The notes under the pieces were generated by a model. It worked only from the letters and a program-made list of their open reading frames with translations. It was not told where the DNA came from and searched no databases. The position numbers and the translations under genes were made by a program. From Rikenellaceae bacterium (GTDB lineage: Bacteria > Bacteroidota > Bacteroidia > Bacteroidales > Rikenellaceae), in NCBI GenBank assembly GCA_009783565.1, contig WRDF01000002.1, positions 244,505-308,504 on the forward strand: a DNA stretch of 64,000 nt, given 5' to 3'. Positions 35,988 to 45,931 of the stretch are shown here, piece after piece (the first letter of the stretch is position 1; each line of letters begins with the position of its first letter).

Positions 35988-37667
35988 ATGATGAGACATA
36001 CGATAAAAATATTTTTCGCGGCATTGCTTTTCGCGGGAGTGTTCGCTTCCTGTATTGAAGATAAAGGCAACTATACGTACGACTGGGTGCAGTCGATGAG
36101 AGTCGAATTTGCGGAGTTTGAAAATAACGAGGGGGTAGCTATCGACCTCGGAGGCATAAGAAGAGTTTTGCCAAGGATCGAACATAGGTCCGGAACGGTG
36201 CTGACGCTGACACCTGTCTTTATCGACAGGGAGACCGATAAGGCCGTAGAGGTCGATTATGATGACTATGCTTTTTCTTGGGAAGCTCTGCGAGGCGATC
36301 GCATAAATCAAATCAATGGAGATGATATAATTTTTCTTGGCGATGCCTATAACCTGAACACGCCGATTTTATTGGCATCGAGGCCTGATAATTATCTGGT
36401 GACTATGAGAGCTGTGAACAAGCATACGGATCAGACCTACATAAGTCAGTTTTTGGTCAGGGCTGTCGATTTCCTTGTTAACGGTTATTTCTTTATGACC
36501 GAAGACGCCAGCCGGAATGCAGAGATCGATATCTATGCATACGATGCAGACCGCAATACGGTTTTCATGCAGAATTACTTGCAGACGCTGGGATACGAGC
36601 ACCGAGGCGGTGGAGCCAATGCAATAACTTTCGATGCCTTTCCCAGTCCTGGCAGACTGTACTTTTCAACCGGTGAAGGTTTCGGATGGATCAACCCTCC
36701 CGACTTCGGCAGCGTCACCGTATTGTCCGATCCGATGCCGATGCAATGGCTTGCCTTTATGCAAAGACCGCAAACTATCGAGACTATGGTGAGGGTCGGT
36801 GGAATACAGACAACGGCTTTGAACAGGCGTCTGTACTTTATGCCTCCCGGCGGGAATTTACTCCATCTGATGAGTCCCGGTTCTCAGAACTGGACGGCGA
36901 ATCTCGCCCGTCGGGCCGGTACTTCCGAAGAAACCGACCTCGCGCCTATGATAGGAGGTTTTTGGCACAATCGTACAGTAGCCGTGTGGAGTAATAGATT
37001 TAAAAGACTTGGCTATCTCAGTGTTTCCAATGCAGCTGCTCTTTCACCCGGTGTGATATTGATGGATCTTCCGACGGCTATTACCAAACCTATTGCGGAG
37101 TGTGTTTATCTGGGTGGTTGTGGGATTACTGCCCGCCAGATGATCGCGGTTCTTAAAGATGCGGATGGCGGTTATTGGAGGGTTTATATGGATTCGACAC
37201 TTGCAAGCAATGTCTATACACCTTTCTACTCGGAAGTCAAAGAGCTTCCGGGAGCGCCGGGCGGTATACGGCACTGGATCAACTCACATGCAGCCGGTCA
37301 TGTCTATGCCGTGACGGACAGCGAGATGTGGACCTACATTTCGTCTGAAACAGGCGGAGCGTCGGAAGATCCGGGCTGGACGAAGGCAACGATCACGGTC
37401 GCCTCCGCCACGGATGTAGCGAATGCCGGAGCAGGAGTCGGCGGCATGGCGGCCGGAACGGCAGTAACGATAACCGATCCTATTACTATGGTGCATTTCG
37501 AGGACGACGGACGCAATTTCATGTACATCTTCACCTACGACGGTACGTCGGGCGGCGGAACGCTCTATATGCTCCGCCCGCGGGCCGGCGGCGTCGCCAC
37601 GGAACTCGAACTGCATGGTATGATTACAGGATTGGGCAACGTGAAGAAAATGGCCTACTTCCGATAG
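35988..37667 (+). CDS. PKD-like family lipoprotein
   Basis: 559 residues with a lipobox GVFASC (Cys about 21) and the typical start IEDKGNYTYDW. An N-terminal PKD/Ig-like domain (to about residue 150) precedes a beta-propeller-like region. This protein type usually completes SusC-SusD-DUF4843 operons. A strong terminator follows 26 bases later, so this is the last gene of the operon. Substrate recognition outside the cell is the likely job. Confidence 0.87.
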   Translation: MMRHTIKIFFAALLFAGVFASCIEDKGNYTYDWVQSMRVEFAEFENNEGVAIDLGGIRRVLPRIEHRSGTVLTLTPVFIDRETDKAVEVDYDDYAFSWEALRGDRINQINGDDIIFLGDAYNLNTPILLASRPDNYLVTMRAVNKHTDQTYISQFLVRAVDFLVNGYFFMTEDASRNAEIDIYAYDADRNTVFMQNYLQTLGYEHRGGGANAITFDAFPSPGRLYFSTGEGFGWINPPDFGSVTVLSDPMPMQWLAFMQRPQTIETMVRVGGIQTTALNRRLYFMPPGGNLLHLMSPGSQNWTANLARRAGTSEETDLAPMIGGFWHNRTVAVWSNRFKRLGYLSVSNAAALSPGVILMDLPTAITKPIAECVYLGGCGITARQMIAVLKDADGGYWRVYMDSTLASNVYTPFYSEVKELPGAPGGIRHWINSHAAGHVYAVTDSEMWTYISSETGGASEDPGWTKATITVASATDVANAGAGVGGMAAGTAVTITDPITMVHFEDDGRNFMYIFTYDGTSGGGTLYMLRPRAGGVATELELHGMITGLGNVKKMAYFR

Positions 37668-37692
37668 GCATTTCTGTGTCCGAATAAATGAG

Positions 37693-37725
37693 CGGGCCGC
37701 CGGATCACAAACGGCGGCCCGTTTT
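37693..37725 (+). terminator. Terminator of the SusC/SusD operon
   Basis: A 10-base G/C stem CGGGCCGCCG (37693-37702) / CGGCGGCCCG (37712-37721) with a 9-base loop, followed by TTTT. Confidence 0.9.
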
Positions 37726-37763
37726 ATGATAATGACGACAATCTATCTGCTCCCAATTACAAA

Positions 37764-38237
37764 TCAGCGCACGGGGTAAGCGCTCCGAACACAACGAACT
37801 GCAAGAGGTTGTTGATTGAACATGTCGAAATGATATCCCATACTTCCGTCTGCGAAATTTATGCACACATAAAAGCCACTACCGGAGCCGTGAGGTGCGT
37901 GAGGTGTTGAACTCCAATATCGGGTTCTTTCAAAACCACCTATTTTGTTGCGCTCATTATACAGTATCGCAAGTTCTCCCTGTGTGGGCAACCGCCAATC
38001 GGAAAAACCACCCAAGCGTAATTGCGCACACATATCACGCCCGCCGCTCCAAGTGCTCTTACCCATGTCTTTTCTCATAACCATGAGCCCATAATCCGCA
38101 AGTACGACGTAATTAGCATTTGAGGGAGGATGGGTAGTATTGTTAACTAAAAAGATATCTATAAAAGCACAACTCTGGAAAAAGAAAGTTGCTGCCATAA
38201 GAATGACCGTCACTCTGAAATACATTGCTTTCATCAC
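37764..38237 (-). CDS. DUF1566/Lcl-domain lipoprotein
   Basis: 157 residues. Signal peptide with a lipobox-like FFFQSC (Cys about 22). The domain contains LGGFSDWRLPTQGELAILYN, RYWSSTPHAP and PLAVRCVRSA, diagnostic of DUF1566 (a C-type-lectin-like fold of secreted bacterial proteins). Monocistronic and convergent with the SusC operon. Function unknown; surface adhesion is possible. Confidence 0.82.
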   Translation of the reverse strand: MMKAMYFRVTVILMAATFFFQSCAFIDIFLVNNTTHPPSNANYVVLADYGLMVMRKDMGKSTWSGGRDMCAQLRLGGFSDWRLPTQGELAILYNERNKIGGFERTRYWSSTPHAPHGSGSGFYVCINFADGSMGYHFDMFNQQPLAVRCVRSAYPVR

Positions 38238-38383
38238 TTTGTCTTTGTTTTAATTCCTGTTCGTATGGCTTTTCGGTTTCGCCCCGTTTTTGAGATGGCT
38301 GCCGGACTCCATTCGTATGATTTCGTTGCTCTGCGTCTTCTGAACCCTACGCGTAAAGTTTAGTGCCTAGGGTGGGCGGTGGA

Positions 38384-39655
38384 TTACAACGTCCCGACGC
38401 GCATCGGTGTATCGGGATGCCCGATAAGTATCAGACGCGATAGATTGGCGGCGGCGGCCGAAGCGCGCTCGATGTTCTGGTCGCGCAGTTTGCCGAGTGT
38501 GAGCAGACGCGAATGAACACCGTCGTTGTGCGCTACGGCGATCCACACCGTGCCGACCGGCTTTTCGGGCGTGCCGCCCGCAGGCCCCGCGATGCCGGTG
38601 GTCGATATGGCATAGTCCGAGCCTGTGAGCCGGAGCACGCCGGCGGCCATCTGCTCCGCTACTTCGCGACTTACCGCTCCGTGCTGCTCGATTGTTGCGC
38701 TGTCTACTCCGAGCACGTGCGTTTTCACTGCGTTGTCATACGCCACCACGCCGCCCAGAAAATATTCCGACGCTCCGCTGAGGGCCGTGAAACGCGCACT
38801 GAGTGCGCCGCCCGTGCACGATTCGGCAACGGCAAGCGTCTGCCCGCGCGCGGTAAGCATTTTCGCAACCGCCGAGCTGACCGTCTCGCCGTCATAGCCC
38901 ACCACGTAATCCGGAATTATTTTTTCGAGTTTTGCGAACTGTCGCCCGACTTCCTCCTGCGCTCCCGTGCCGACCTCGCCATAAGTCGATAATCTCAGGC
39001 GTATACCCGACGGCCCCGGCAGATATGCGAGATGCAAATACGATGGCAACGCGGTCTCCCACGCCGCAATGGTCTCGGCAAGCATCGATTCGGCGATTCC
39101 GAACGTGGTCATCGTTTTGTGCGTGATCTCGCTGATACTGAAATGGTTGCGCAGGCGCGGAACGACTTCCTCGTCGAGCAGATACTTCATTTCGAACGGT
39201 ACTCCGGGTAGTGCCACCAGCACTTTACCGCCGCGCTCAAACCACATTCCGGGAGCTGTACCGTGCGGATTCGGCAGTGGCTCGCAGCACTCCGGAATCA
39301 TCGCCTGTGCGCGGTTCAGTTCGTTATACGCAATGCCGCGCGCGGCGAGCATCCGCTCGTTGCGCGCGTGTGTGGCCGCGTCTTCCACCATTCCGCAACC
39401 GAACATTGCGGCCAGCACCTGCTTGGTGCGGTCGTCCTTCGTGGGGCCGAGACCGCCGGTCGTGATTACGACATTCGCGTTTGCGAGGGCTTCTTCGACC
39501 GCCGCCGCGATCGCCTGCGGCTCATCGCCTACCGTTGCACATCCCGTGACGTGCACCCCCGCATCATTCAACCGAGCGGCGATCCACGCCGAATTCGTAT
39601 CGATGATTTGACCGATAAGTATCTCATCGCCAATGGTTATGATCTTCGCATCCAT
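38384..39655 (-). CDS. cinA: CinA-family protein (NMN deamidase / competence-damage-inducible)
   Basis: 423 residues starting MDAKIITIGDEILIGQIIDT; the Met three codons upstream (39664) is an alternative. The N-terminal MoCF-like domain (GGLGPTKDDRTKQVLAAMFG) and the C-terminal PncC domain (AESCTGGALSARFTALSGAS, GGVVAYDNAVKTHVLG) are both intact. The C-terminal domain hydrolyses nicotinamide mononucleotide to recycle NAD breakdown products; the N-terminal domain is an ADP-ribose pyrophosphatase in studied homologues. It is downstream of the cotransporter gene on the same strand. Confidence 0.95.
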   Translation of the reverse strand: MDAKIITIGDEILIGQIIDTNSAWIAARLNDAGVHVTGCATVGDEPQAIAAAVEEALANANVVITTGGLGPTKDDRTKQVLAAMFGCGMVEDAATHARNERMLAARGIAYNELNRAQAMIPECCEPLPNPHGTAPGMWFERGGKVLVALPGVPFEMKYLLDEEVVPRLRNHFSISEITHKTMTTFGIAESMLAETIAAWETALPSYLHLAYLPGPSGIRLRLSTYGEVGTGAQEEVGRQFAKLEKIIPDYVVGYDGETVSSAVAKMLTARGQTLAVAESCTGGALSARFTALSGASEYFLGGVVAYDNAVKTHVLGVDSATIEQHGAVSREVAEQMAAGVLRLTGSDYAISTTGIAGPAGGTPEKPVGTVWIAVAHNDGVHSRLLTLGKLRDQNIERASAAAANLSRLILIGHPDTPMRVGTL

Positions 39656-39700
39656 TGTTTTCAATATCTTTCAAAAATGCTGCCCCGCAGCCTTATATTC

Positions 39701-39856
39701 TTAATTTTTGGTATATATAGATAATGCAATGTTTTTTGCGTGGTCTGCGGTTCTTTCCAGGTCGATAATCATATCTGTAAAAATAACGCCACTTTTTGGG
39801 TCGCAACTTGATTCTTTTAATCGTTGAATATGGTTTTCGACAAAATCCACCGAAAT
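39701..39856 (-). pseudogene. Out-of-frame 3' end of the Na/phosphate cotransporter gene
   Basis: In another frame the sequence continues as VDFVENHIQRLKESSC, then DMIIDLERTADHAKNIALSI and stop at 39701. This is the normal PhoU-like C-terminus (NH-I-x-R-L ... L-E-R-x-x-D-H-A) of these transporters. It joins the annotated frame at about 39845-39855, where one base appears lost. No -1 slippery heptamer fits the reading frame, so a mutation or assembly error is more likely than programmed shifting. Confidence 0.75.
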
Positions 39857-41334
39857 TTGTCGATTTCTTTTTCGAAATATTTTATTTCTTTCAGTTCGGA
39901 AGAATCTTCTTGTTCATAAGCATTCAGCGTTCTGAGGATTTGCTCTGTTGTCAGATTTCCTAAAAGTTTCAGCTCTTCAATTGCGGCATCAGAAAATTTC
40001 AACCCCCGATCTTTGACTAATAAAGCATATTCGGCGATATTTTCCGCATGGTCGCCGATTCGCTCTATATCAGATAGAGTTTTAAACATTTTACCGACTT
40101 TTTCGGCATCGGAATCCGAAAGTCTCATGTTATTGACTTCAACCAATTTAGCTGCGATTTGTTGATTTAAAAAGTTGATGGTTTTTTCGAGTTCAAAGGT
40201 CTTCCTGACTTTATCTTCATTTTGTTCGAAAAACGCTTCCAGAGAAAAGTTCAGACTCTCATTCGCAATCTTCCCCATCCGGCATATTTCGGAATGGGCG
40301 GCATAAACCACAGCCATTGCAGGCATTTTCGTAACATCGGCATCGAGATACATTAATTTTTTCCCGTGAAGTTTGTCGATCTCGTCCTGTTTTACCGGAA
40401 CGATTTTTTGCATTAATTTAGCAATATATTTAATAAAAGGCAGCAGGAGAACAAGCACGGCCACATTATACAACGTGTGGAACATCGCCACCTGACGGGC
40501 TTTTTCGGCCCACGTTGTTTCAAACCAGCCCAAAATTGCCGGAACAAAGAAAATCAATGTGCCAAACACGGCGCAGCCGATGATGTCATACATGATATGA
40601 AATGTAGCGGCGCGTTTGCTGTCGCGGTTTGCGGGTATCGACGCAATAACCGTAGTTATACTCGTGCCGATATTCGTACCTAAAATTATGTATGCCGAGG
40701 TCACGAAAGGAATGGGAATACCACTGAGATGCATGGTCACCAAAAGCCCCATTGTGGCAGATGAACTTTGGATGATAGCCGTAAAGGCAAAACCGGCAAG
40801 CAGTGCTAAAAACGGATTCTCGAAAGTTGTCAGCATGGCATTAAAAGCCGGTTGCTTGGAAAGTTCTTTGAGAGGAGAACCCATCACTGTGATACTGAAA
40901 AATAAAATTCCGAATCCTAAAATAACATATCCGATATTTTTGATGTTTCTTTTTTTGAAAAACAGATACATCACAATACCGATGAAAATAAACAGCGGAG
41001 CGACGGTATCTATCTTGAACGCAATTAATTGAGCACTGAATGTGGTCCCCACATTAGCGCCCATAATGACGCCGATGGCTTGTGTTAAATTCAGTAATCC
41101 CGAATTAACGAATCCCACTGTGATAATTGTTGTAGCCGTCGAGCTATTGATGCAGATGGTCGCAATAATTCCGACAAAAACGGCTAAAAAACGGTTTGAA
41201 GTCGCTCGTTTGAGGATTGTTTGTAAACGGTCGCCTGCCACGACTTCCAGCCCTGTCGACATCATTTTCATGCCAAACAGGAGCAAACCTAATCCTCCTA
41301 CGATTAAAAATATATCTCCGAATGAGATGTCCAT
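39817..41334 (-). CDS. Na+/phosphate cotransporter (NptA type) with frameshifted C-terminus
   Basis: 505 residues as read. The membrane part has two repeated Na/Pi halves (QINSSTATT-like ATICINSSTATTIITVGFVN and FTAIIQSSSATMGLLVTMHL), the QSSS/NSST motifs that bind Na+ and phosphate. A cytoplasmic PhoU-like helical domain begins near residue 340, with SDIERIGDHAENIAEYALLV. It ends early (KTIFND) because of a frameshift; the missing second PhoU repeat half lies in the next frame. Transport may still work because the membrane domain is complete. Confidence 0.88.
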   Translation of the reverse strand: MDISFGDIFLIVGGLGLLLFGMKMMSTGLEVVAGDRLQTILKRATSNRFLAVFVGIIATICINSSTATTIITVGFVNSGLLNLTQAIGVIMGANVGTTFSAQLIAFKIDTVAPLFIFIGIVMYLFFKKRNIKNIGYVILGFGILFFSITVMGSPLKELSKQPAFNAMLTTFENPFLALLAGFAFTAIIQSSSATMGLLVTMHLSGIPIPFVTSAYIILGTNIGTSITTVIASIPANRDSKRAATFHIMYDIIGCAVFGTLIFFVPAILGWFETTWAEKARQVAMFHTLYNVAVLVLLLPFIKYIAKLMQKIVPVKQDEIDKLHGKKLMYLDADVTKMPAMAVVYAAHSEICRMGKIANESLNFSLEAFFEQNEDKVRKTFELEKTINFLNQQIAAKLVEVNNMRLSDSDAEKVGKMFKTLSDIERIGDHAENIAEYALLVKDRGLKFSDAAIEELKLLGNLTTEQILRTLNAYEQEDSSELKEIKYFEKEIDKFRWILSKTIFND

Positions 41335-41457
41335 GTTTCTATTTTAGTTTTGGGTGAGTAAGTCAATGGTAAAACGATTGCCGGGTGTGAAAATGTAAAT
41401 GGCATCTTGCCTGTCTTTGAATTTATAACATCTTACGCTCAATCGGGATGATGTGCA

Positions 41458-42708
41458 CTACCGCATTTTCAATGTCACGAGCGTCATCGCCGCCAACAGC
41501 AGCTGGATGATCCAGAACCGCACGACGATCTTCGTTTCGGGATAGCCCTTTTTCTGATAATGGTGATGCAGCGGGGCCATCAGGAATACGCGCCGTCCTT
41601 CGCCGTAACGGCGTTTCGTATACTTGAAATATCCGACCTGAACGACCACCGACAGGCTCTCGGCGACGAACACTCCGCACAGCAGCGGCAGCAGCAGTTC
41701 CTTACGGATGAGCAGCGCGAAAACGGCTATCATGCCGCCGATGGCAAGGCTGCCCGTGTCGCCCATAAAAACCTGCGCCGGATGGCTGTTATACCACAGA
41801 AACCCTATGAGCGCGCCTATGAACGCCCCCGCGAAGACCAGCAGTTCGCCGCTGTGGGGGATGTACATTATGTTGAGGTAGTCGGCATAGATGACATTAC
41901 CGCCCAGATAGGCCAGCACCCCCAGCACGGCGACCACTATGGCCGAAACGCCCGTCGCCAGACCATCCAGGCCATCCGTAAGGTTCGCCCCGTTCGAGAT
42001 CGCCGTGATGATGAATATCGCGGCGATGACGTACAGTATCCATGTCAGAATATCGGCAGCGCGCGTGTCGGCGGGGAAAAACCAATGATAGTCGAATTCG
42101 TTGTTTTTGACGAACGGTATGGTCGTCTTCGTCGTTTTCTGTGCTTCGCCCAGGTAGACCGACCGCACGTTCCCTGCCGCGTCGGTCATATGTACTATCT
42201 CTGCATTTTCGGCGTCGGGCGCGGCTTTTTTCTTCACCACGATCTCCTGACTGAAACACATCGTCGTCCCGACGATGATGCCCAATCCCACCTGACCGAT
42301 GATCTTGAACCTGCCGCTCAGGCCCGCCTTGCTTTCGCGGAAAACCTTGATATAGTCGTCCAGAAACCCGATCAGCCCCAGCCACACCGTCGAGACAATC
42401 ATCAGTATTACGTAGATATTCGTCAGGTTACCGAACAGCAGGATAGGCACGAGTATCGATGCCAGAATTATCAGCCCTCCCATCGTGGGCGTGCCTTTCT
42501 TCTGCGTCTGGCCTTCCAGCCCCAGCTCGCGGATGTCCTCGCCGATCTGCTTGCGCCGCAGCATGGCGATGATAGACTTGCCTATTATCATCCCGATGAC
42601 CAGCGCCGAGATGATCGCCGCCGCCGTGCGGAACGACAGCGACTGCAACATCGCCACGCCGGGAATGTCGTGCGACTGCCTCAGATACTCTACTAAATGA
42701 TATATCAT
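41458..42708 (-). CDS. mraY: Phospho-N-acetylmuramoyl-pentapeptide transferase
   Basis: 416 residues with ten membrane helices. It links UDP-MurNAc-pentapeptide to undecaprenyl phosphate, giving lipid I. Signature motifs: [28 protein letters not shown] (catalytic Asp), [10 protein letters not shown] and [14 protein letters not shown]. An extra loop around residues 155-210 (with [16 protein letters not shown]) is typical of Bacteroidetes MraY. It follows murE on the same strand but with a 186-base repeat-filled gap, and murD, ftsW, murG, murC do not follow. Confidence 0.97.
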   Translation of the reverse strand: MIYHLVEYLRQSHDIPGVAMLQSLSFRTAAAIISALVIGMIIGKSIIAMLRRKQIGEDIRELGLEGQTQKKGTPTMGGLIILASILVPILLFGNLTNIYVILMIVSTVWLGLIGFLDDYIKVFRESKAGLSGRFKIIGQVGLGIIVGTTMCFSQEIVVKKKAAPDAENAEIVHMTDAAGNVRSVYLGEAQKTTKTTIPFVKNNEFDYHWFFPADTRAADILTWILYVIAAIFIITAISNGANLTDGLDGLATGVSAIVVAVLGVLAYLGGNVIYADYLNIMYIPHSGELLVFAGAFIGALIGFLWYNSHPAQVFMGDTGSLAIGGMIAVFALLIRKELLLPLLCGVFVAESLSVVVQVGYFKYTKRRYGEGRRVFLMAPLHHHYQKKGYPETKIVVRFWIIQLLLAAMTLVTLKMR

Positions 42709-42764
42709 TCAATTACGAATTATCAATTACGAATTGCGAGCGTCGGCACACGGCCGATTATTTT

Positions 42765-42915
42765 GTCATTCCGAGCGAGACGCGCATGCGCCGACGAGGA
42801 ATCTATCGCCGGTCTGTCATTAAGTCTTTGAGCTTATAAACTAACAATAGATTCCTCCGCCTACGGCGTTCGGAATGACAGTTCTCCGGCAGGCTTATAA
42901 AGCATGTGCGCGTGC
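42765..42915. repeat. Family C repeat plus family E element between murE and mraY
   Basis: Arms GTCATTCCGAGCGAGACGCG and GCGTTCGGAATGAC (42765-42879) enclose GAGGAATCTATCGCC and ATAGATTCCTCC. CCGGCAGGC then leads to AGCATGTGCGCGTGC (about 42901-42914), which encodes the end of MurE. Confidence 0.75.
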
Positions 42916-44364
42916 AAAATTAAGAATTATTTCCTCTTTATCATCGAAATGCGTCTTCACGCCTCCTGCGTCCTGATATGTTTCGTGCCCTTTGCCCGCG
43001 ACCAGGATAATATCGCCGGGCGCGGCCATAGCACAGGCGGCGCGGATCGCCTCGCGGCGGTCGGCGATAGCGATATAGCGGTCGCCGCTCTGCACGCCTG
43101 CTTTCATCTGCTCGATTATTGCGACGGAGTCTTCGAGACGCGGATTATCGGACGTAAAGATCGCCAGGTCACTCTCAGAGGCAGCGATATGCGCCATTTC
43201 GGGTCGTTTCGCGGCATCGCGGTTGCCGCCGCAGCCCACGACGACATATAGCTTTTGCCCGCCCCCGACGGTGCGGATCTCGTTTATGGTCGCCAGGACG
43301 TTGGTAAGCGCGTCGGGCGTGTGGGCGTAATCTATGATAGCCGTAACGCCGCGCTCGGAGCGTACCACTTCGAACCTGCCGTCCACTGCACCAAGTCCGC
43401 TCAGCTCGCGCAGAACGTCTTCGCGCTCCGCACCGAGCAACACCGCCGCGCCGTAGACCGCCAGCAGATTATAGGCATTGAACCGCCCGATGAACCGCAT
43501 CCACGCCTCGCGCCCGTCGATGCGCAGCAGCATTCCGTCGATGAGCATTTCGATTATACGTCCCTGAAAATCAGCAAGATGCCGCAGCGAATAAGTGTGT
43601 GTGCGCGCACGCGTGTTCTGCACCATCACGCTCCCGTTGCGGTCGTCGGCATTGGTGAGCGCGAACGCCGCCGCGGGGAGCGTATCGAAAAACCGTTTCT
43701 TCGCGCGAAGGTACTCGGCAAACGTACCGTGATAGTCCAAGTGGTCGTGTGTGAGATTGGTGAACACGCCGCCTGTGAACGTCACGCCCGCCGTGCGGTG
43801 CTGCACCACGCCATGCGAACTGACCTCCATAAAACAATACTCGCACCCCGCATCGACCATCTCCGCCATCAGGGCTTGCAGGCGGATAGCGTCGGGGTTC
43901 GTGTGTGTAGATTCGCGAGGCGCACCCTCGCCGATGCGGTAGGCTATGGTCGAAACCAGCCCCGCGCGGTAGCCCAGCCTCAGGAACAGATCATAGAGCA
44001 GCGTCGCCGTCGTGGTTTTTCCGTTCGTTCCCGTGACGCCGACTATCTTCATCCGCGTGCTGGGGTTACCGTAGAACGCTGCCGCCACCAGCCCCACCGC
44101 CGCCGCGCTGTCGGCAACCTGAATGTAGGTCACGCCCTGCGCCGTATGCTCAGGCATCTGCTCGCACACCACCGCCGCCGCGCCGCGCTCGACCGCACTG
44201 CCGATGAACCGGTGTCCGTCGGCCTGCGTCCCCCGCACGGCGAAGAACAGCCCTCCGGCCTCCACCACGCGCGAATCCAGCGCCAGCGAGGTTACGTTAA
44301 CATCACCGCCCGTTTGCGCCAGCACATCTACGCTGCCGATTATATCTGAAACGCGCTTTTTCAT
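42895..44364 (-). CDS. murE: UDP-MurNAc-tripeptide synthetase
   Basis: 489 residues. It adds the third stem amino acid to UDP-MurNAc-L-Ala-D-Glu. The ATP loop is VGVTGTNGKTTTATLL (about residue 110-125) and the motif FTSDNPRLED carries DNPR, the signature of the meso-diaminopimelate-adding enzyme. The carbamylated Lys region and VVGCGGNRDAAKRPEM are present. The last residues (RAHAL) come from a family E palindrome. Upstream on the same strand is an unrelated hydrolase gene instead of ftsI. Confidence 0.97.
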   Translation of the reverse strand: MKKRVSDIIGSVDVLAQTGGDVNVTSLALDSRVVEAGGLFFAVRGTQADGHRFIGSAVERGAAAVVCEQMPEHTAQGVTYIQVADSAAAVGLVAAAFYGNPSTRMKIVGVTGTNGKTTTATLLYDLFLRLGYRAGLVSTIAYRIGEGAPRESTHTNPDAIRLQALMAEMVDAGCEYCFMEVSSHGVVQHRTAGVTFTGGVFTNLTHDHLDYHGTFAEYLRAKKRFFDTLPAAAFALTNADDRNGSVMVQNTRARTHTYSLRHLADFQGRIIEMLIDGMLLRIDGREAWMRFIGRFNAYNLLAVYGAAVLLGAEREDVLRELSGLGAVDGRFEVVRSERGVTAIIDYAHTPDALTNVLATINEIRTVGGGQKLYVVVGCGGNRDAAKRPEMAHIAASESDLAIFTSDNPRLEDSVAIIEQMKAGVQSGDRYIAIADRREAIRAACAMAAPGDIILVAGKGHETYQDAGGVKTHFDDKEEIILNFARAHAL

Positions 44365-44400
44365 TTTTCAATTTCAAAAAATGTCAATCGGAATGACACA

Positions 44401-45783
44401 CTATAATGTCTCCAAATCGACCTCGATCGCCGCAGGATAGAGTCGGGCAGGGTCGAAGAACGTCGCACAACTGTTCACTATATGCCTCAGTTCCGGTCTG
44501 ACGCGTCCGCTGAAAGCACGTTTCCCGTTCACGGTCACCGTGATCCTTTTATTCAGGTCGATCAACTCAGGGCAAAGATAGATGGTCACTTTTCCTTTCA
44601 TCGCAGGGGTGCGGCTGCGCGAGAACTTCATCTCGATGCCTCTCTCGACACCGCCAAACGGAAGCCACTCAGTGGTCTCATACTTGACCAGATCGACCGT
44701 GAGCGAGATGTCGTTACCGTCGATAATGAGTTCATAATAAGTTCTCGACGAAGTGTCGTCGTTAGAGCGCTGGCCGACCGCCAGATTATGAAATCCTTTC
44801 CGGTAGCGGCCATCCATCTCGAAATTCTCCCACGACACATGCTTGGGGTAGGGGTTGCGCACGTGCTGTTTCAGCCAGGGAGTCATGGTAGTGTAATCGA
44901 TTCCGTGCCCTCTGCCGGGGATGAGCTCTATGTGGTGAATAAAACTACCGGGATACTGCGCGGCGAGCCTTCCGAAAGCTTCTCTCGTGTATTCCGTAAG
45001 CACGTTCCGCCCGAAACCCGTATCGTTAGCTCCCGTAAGCAGCGAGAAAGCCGTGTTGCGGCAGTTTTCGACAGGGGCGTTTTTCAGCGGTTCTCCGGCG
45101 GCCATCGGCCCCGCTCCGGCCAGATAATCGGCATAGAACGATGCCAGGCGCTGGCTTCCGTATCCACCTTCCGAAATACCGAAAAAGTAAATTCGGTTCG
45201 GGTCTACCTCCCCGCCGAGCATAGCGAGCCTGAGCAACCTTTCCCATGCGAACTGCTTGGAGCGCTGATACCAGCGATACCAACTTCCCATGTTAGGGAT
45301 TTGCGGCACGAAATATATCGACGGAGCATCGTCAAATGTTTGTGCGAACCGAAGTCCGTTCGACCACTCCTGGTCTGGTGGCCCCGACCCGTGCAGATAA
45401 AGGAACAGGGAATACCCGCCATCGGGTTTGTCTCCCTTGCTGCCCCAATAGTAATTCATTATGGCATTCGGTTCGAGCGATTCGGGCAGATGCCATTTGC
45501 CGGCGTTACCCTCTTCGATAGGCCTTGTCGCTATCAGTGTTTCTTCGTCGAAATTCAGATTAGCCCGTTTCCACGCCTCCCAGACCCGTGCCTGTTCTTT
45601 CGCGATGTCGCGCACCCTGATCCTGTGATTTCGACCGGTGTAAGGCGTCTCTTTCCCCGACAAGTAGTCCGCGAAGAACGTTTCTATTTCTGTCGTCGCC
45701 GCGGCGGGACGGCTTTCCGTTTTACAGATGCTGCATACGAACATTAGTAATGTCAGGCAGATTAGTAGGTATTTTGGTCTCAT
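44401..45783 (-). CDS. Secreted alpha/beta hydrolase inserted in the cell-wall cluster
   Basis: 460 residues with an N-terminal signal peptide (LLICLTLLMFVCSICK; a Cys near 20 could be lipidated). The hydrolase core has an oxyanion-type loop LYLHGSGPPDQEW, the nucleophile elbow FFGISEGGYGSQR (G-x-S-x-G) and a likely catalytic His in ELIPGRGHGIDYTTM. A beta-rich C-terminal domain (about residue 335 to the end) may bind a substrate. It could be an esterase or peptidase of the prolyl-oligopeptidase/PHB-depolymerase type. It separates ftsI from murE, with a family C repeat on its upstream side. Confidence 0.8.
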   Translation of the reverse strand: MRPKYLLICLTLLMFVCSICKTESRPAAATTEIETFFADYLSGKETPYTGRNHRIRVRDIAKEQARVWEAWKRANLNFDEETLIATRPIEEGNAGKWHLPESLEPNAIMNYYWGSKGDKPDGGYSLFLYLHGSGPPDQEWSNGLRFAQTFDDAPSIYFVPQIPNMGSWYRWYQRSKQFAWERLLRLAMLGGEVDPNRIYFFGISEGGYGSQRLASFYADYLAGAGPMAAGEPLKNAPVENCRNTAFSLLTGANDTGFGRNVLTEYTREAFGRLAAQYPGSFIHHIELIPGRGHGIDYTTMTPWLKQHVRNPYPKHVSWENFEMDGRYRKGFHNLAVGQRSNDDTSSRTYYELIIDGNDISLTVDLVKYETTEWLPFGGVERGIEMKFSRSRTPAMKGKVTIYLCPELIDLNKRITVTVNGKRAFSGRVRPELRHIVNSCATFFDPARLYPAAIEVDLETL

Positions 45784-45815
45784 TTTATATAAGTTGTGTT
45801 GTCTATGTTTCTTTT

Positions 45816-45920
45816 GTCATTCCGAGCGAGCGCGTAAGCGCGACGAGGAATCTATCGCGAGTTTATAAATTCAAAGACAGACCAGCGATAGATCCCTCTG
45901 CCTGCGGCGTTCGGGATGAC
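45816..45920. repeat. Family C repeat between ftsI and the hydrolase gene
   Basis: 105 bases with arms GTCATTCCGAGCGAG and CGTTCGGGATGAC and inner GAGGAATCTATCGCG / GCGATAGATCCCTC. Almost identical in its centre to 24523-24628. Confidence 0.8.
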
Positions 45921-45931
45921 ACAAACGCCTG

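Noticed and set aside
39842..39858. Programmed -1 frameshift in the cotransporter gene
   Set aside because: The sequence AAATTTC is out of register with the X-XXY-YYZ rule and no downstream stimulatory hairpin is evident.
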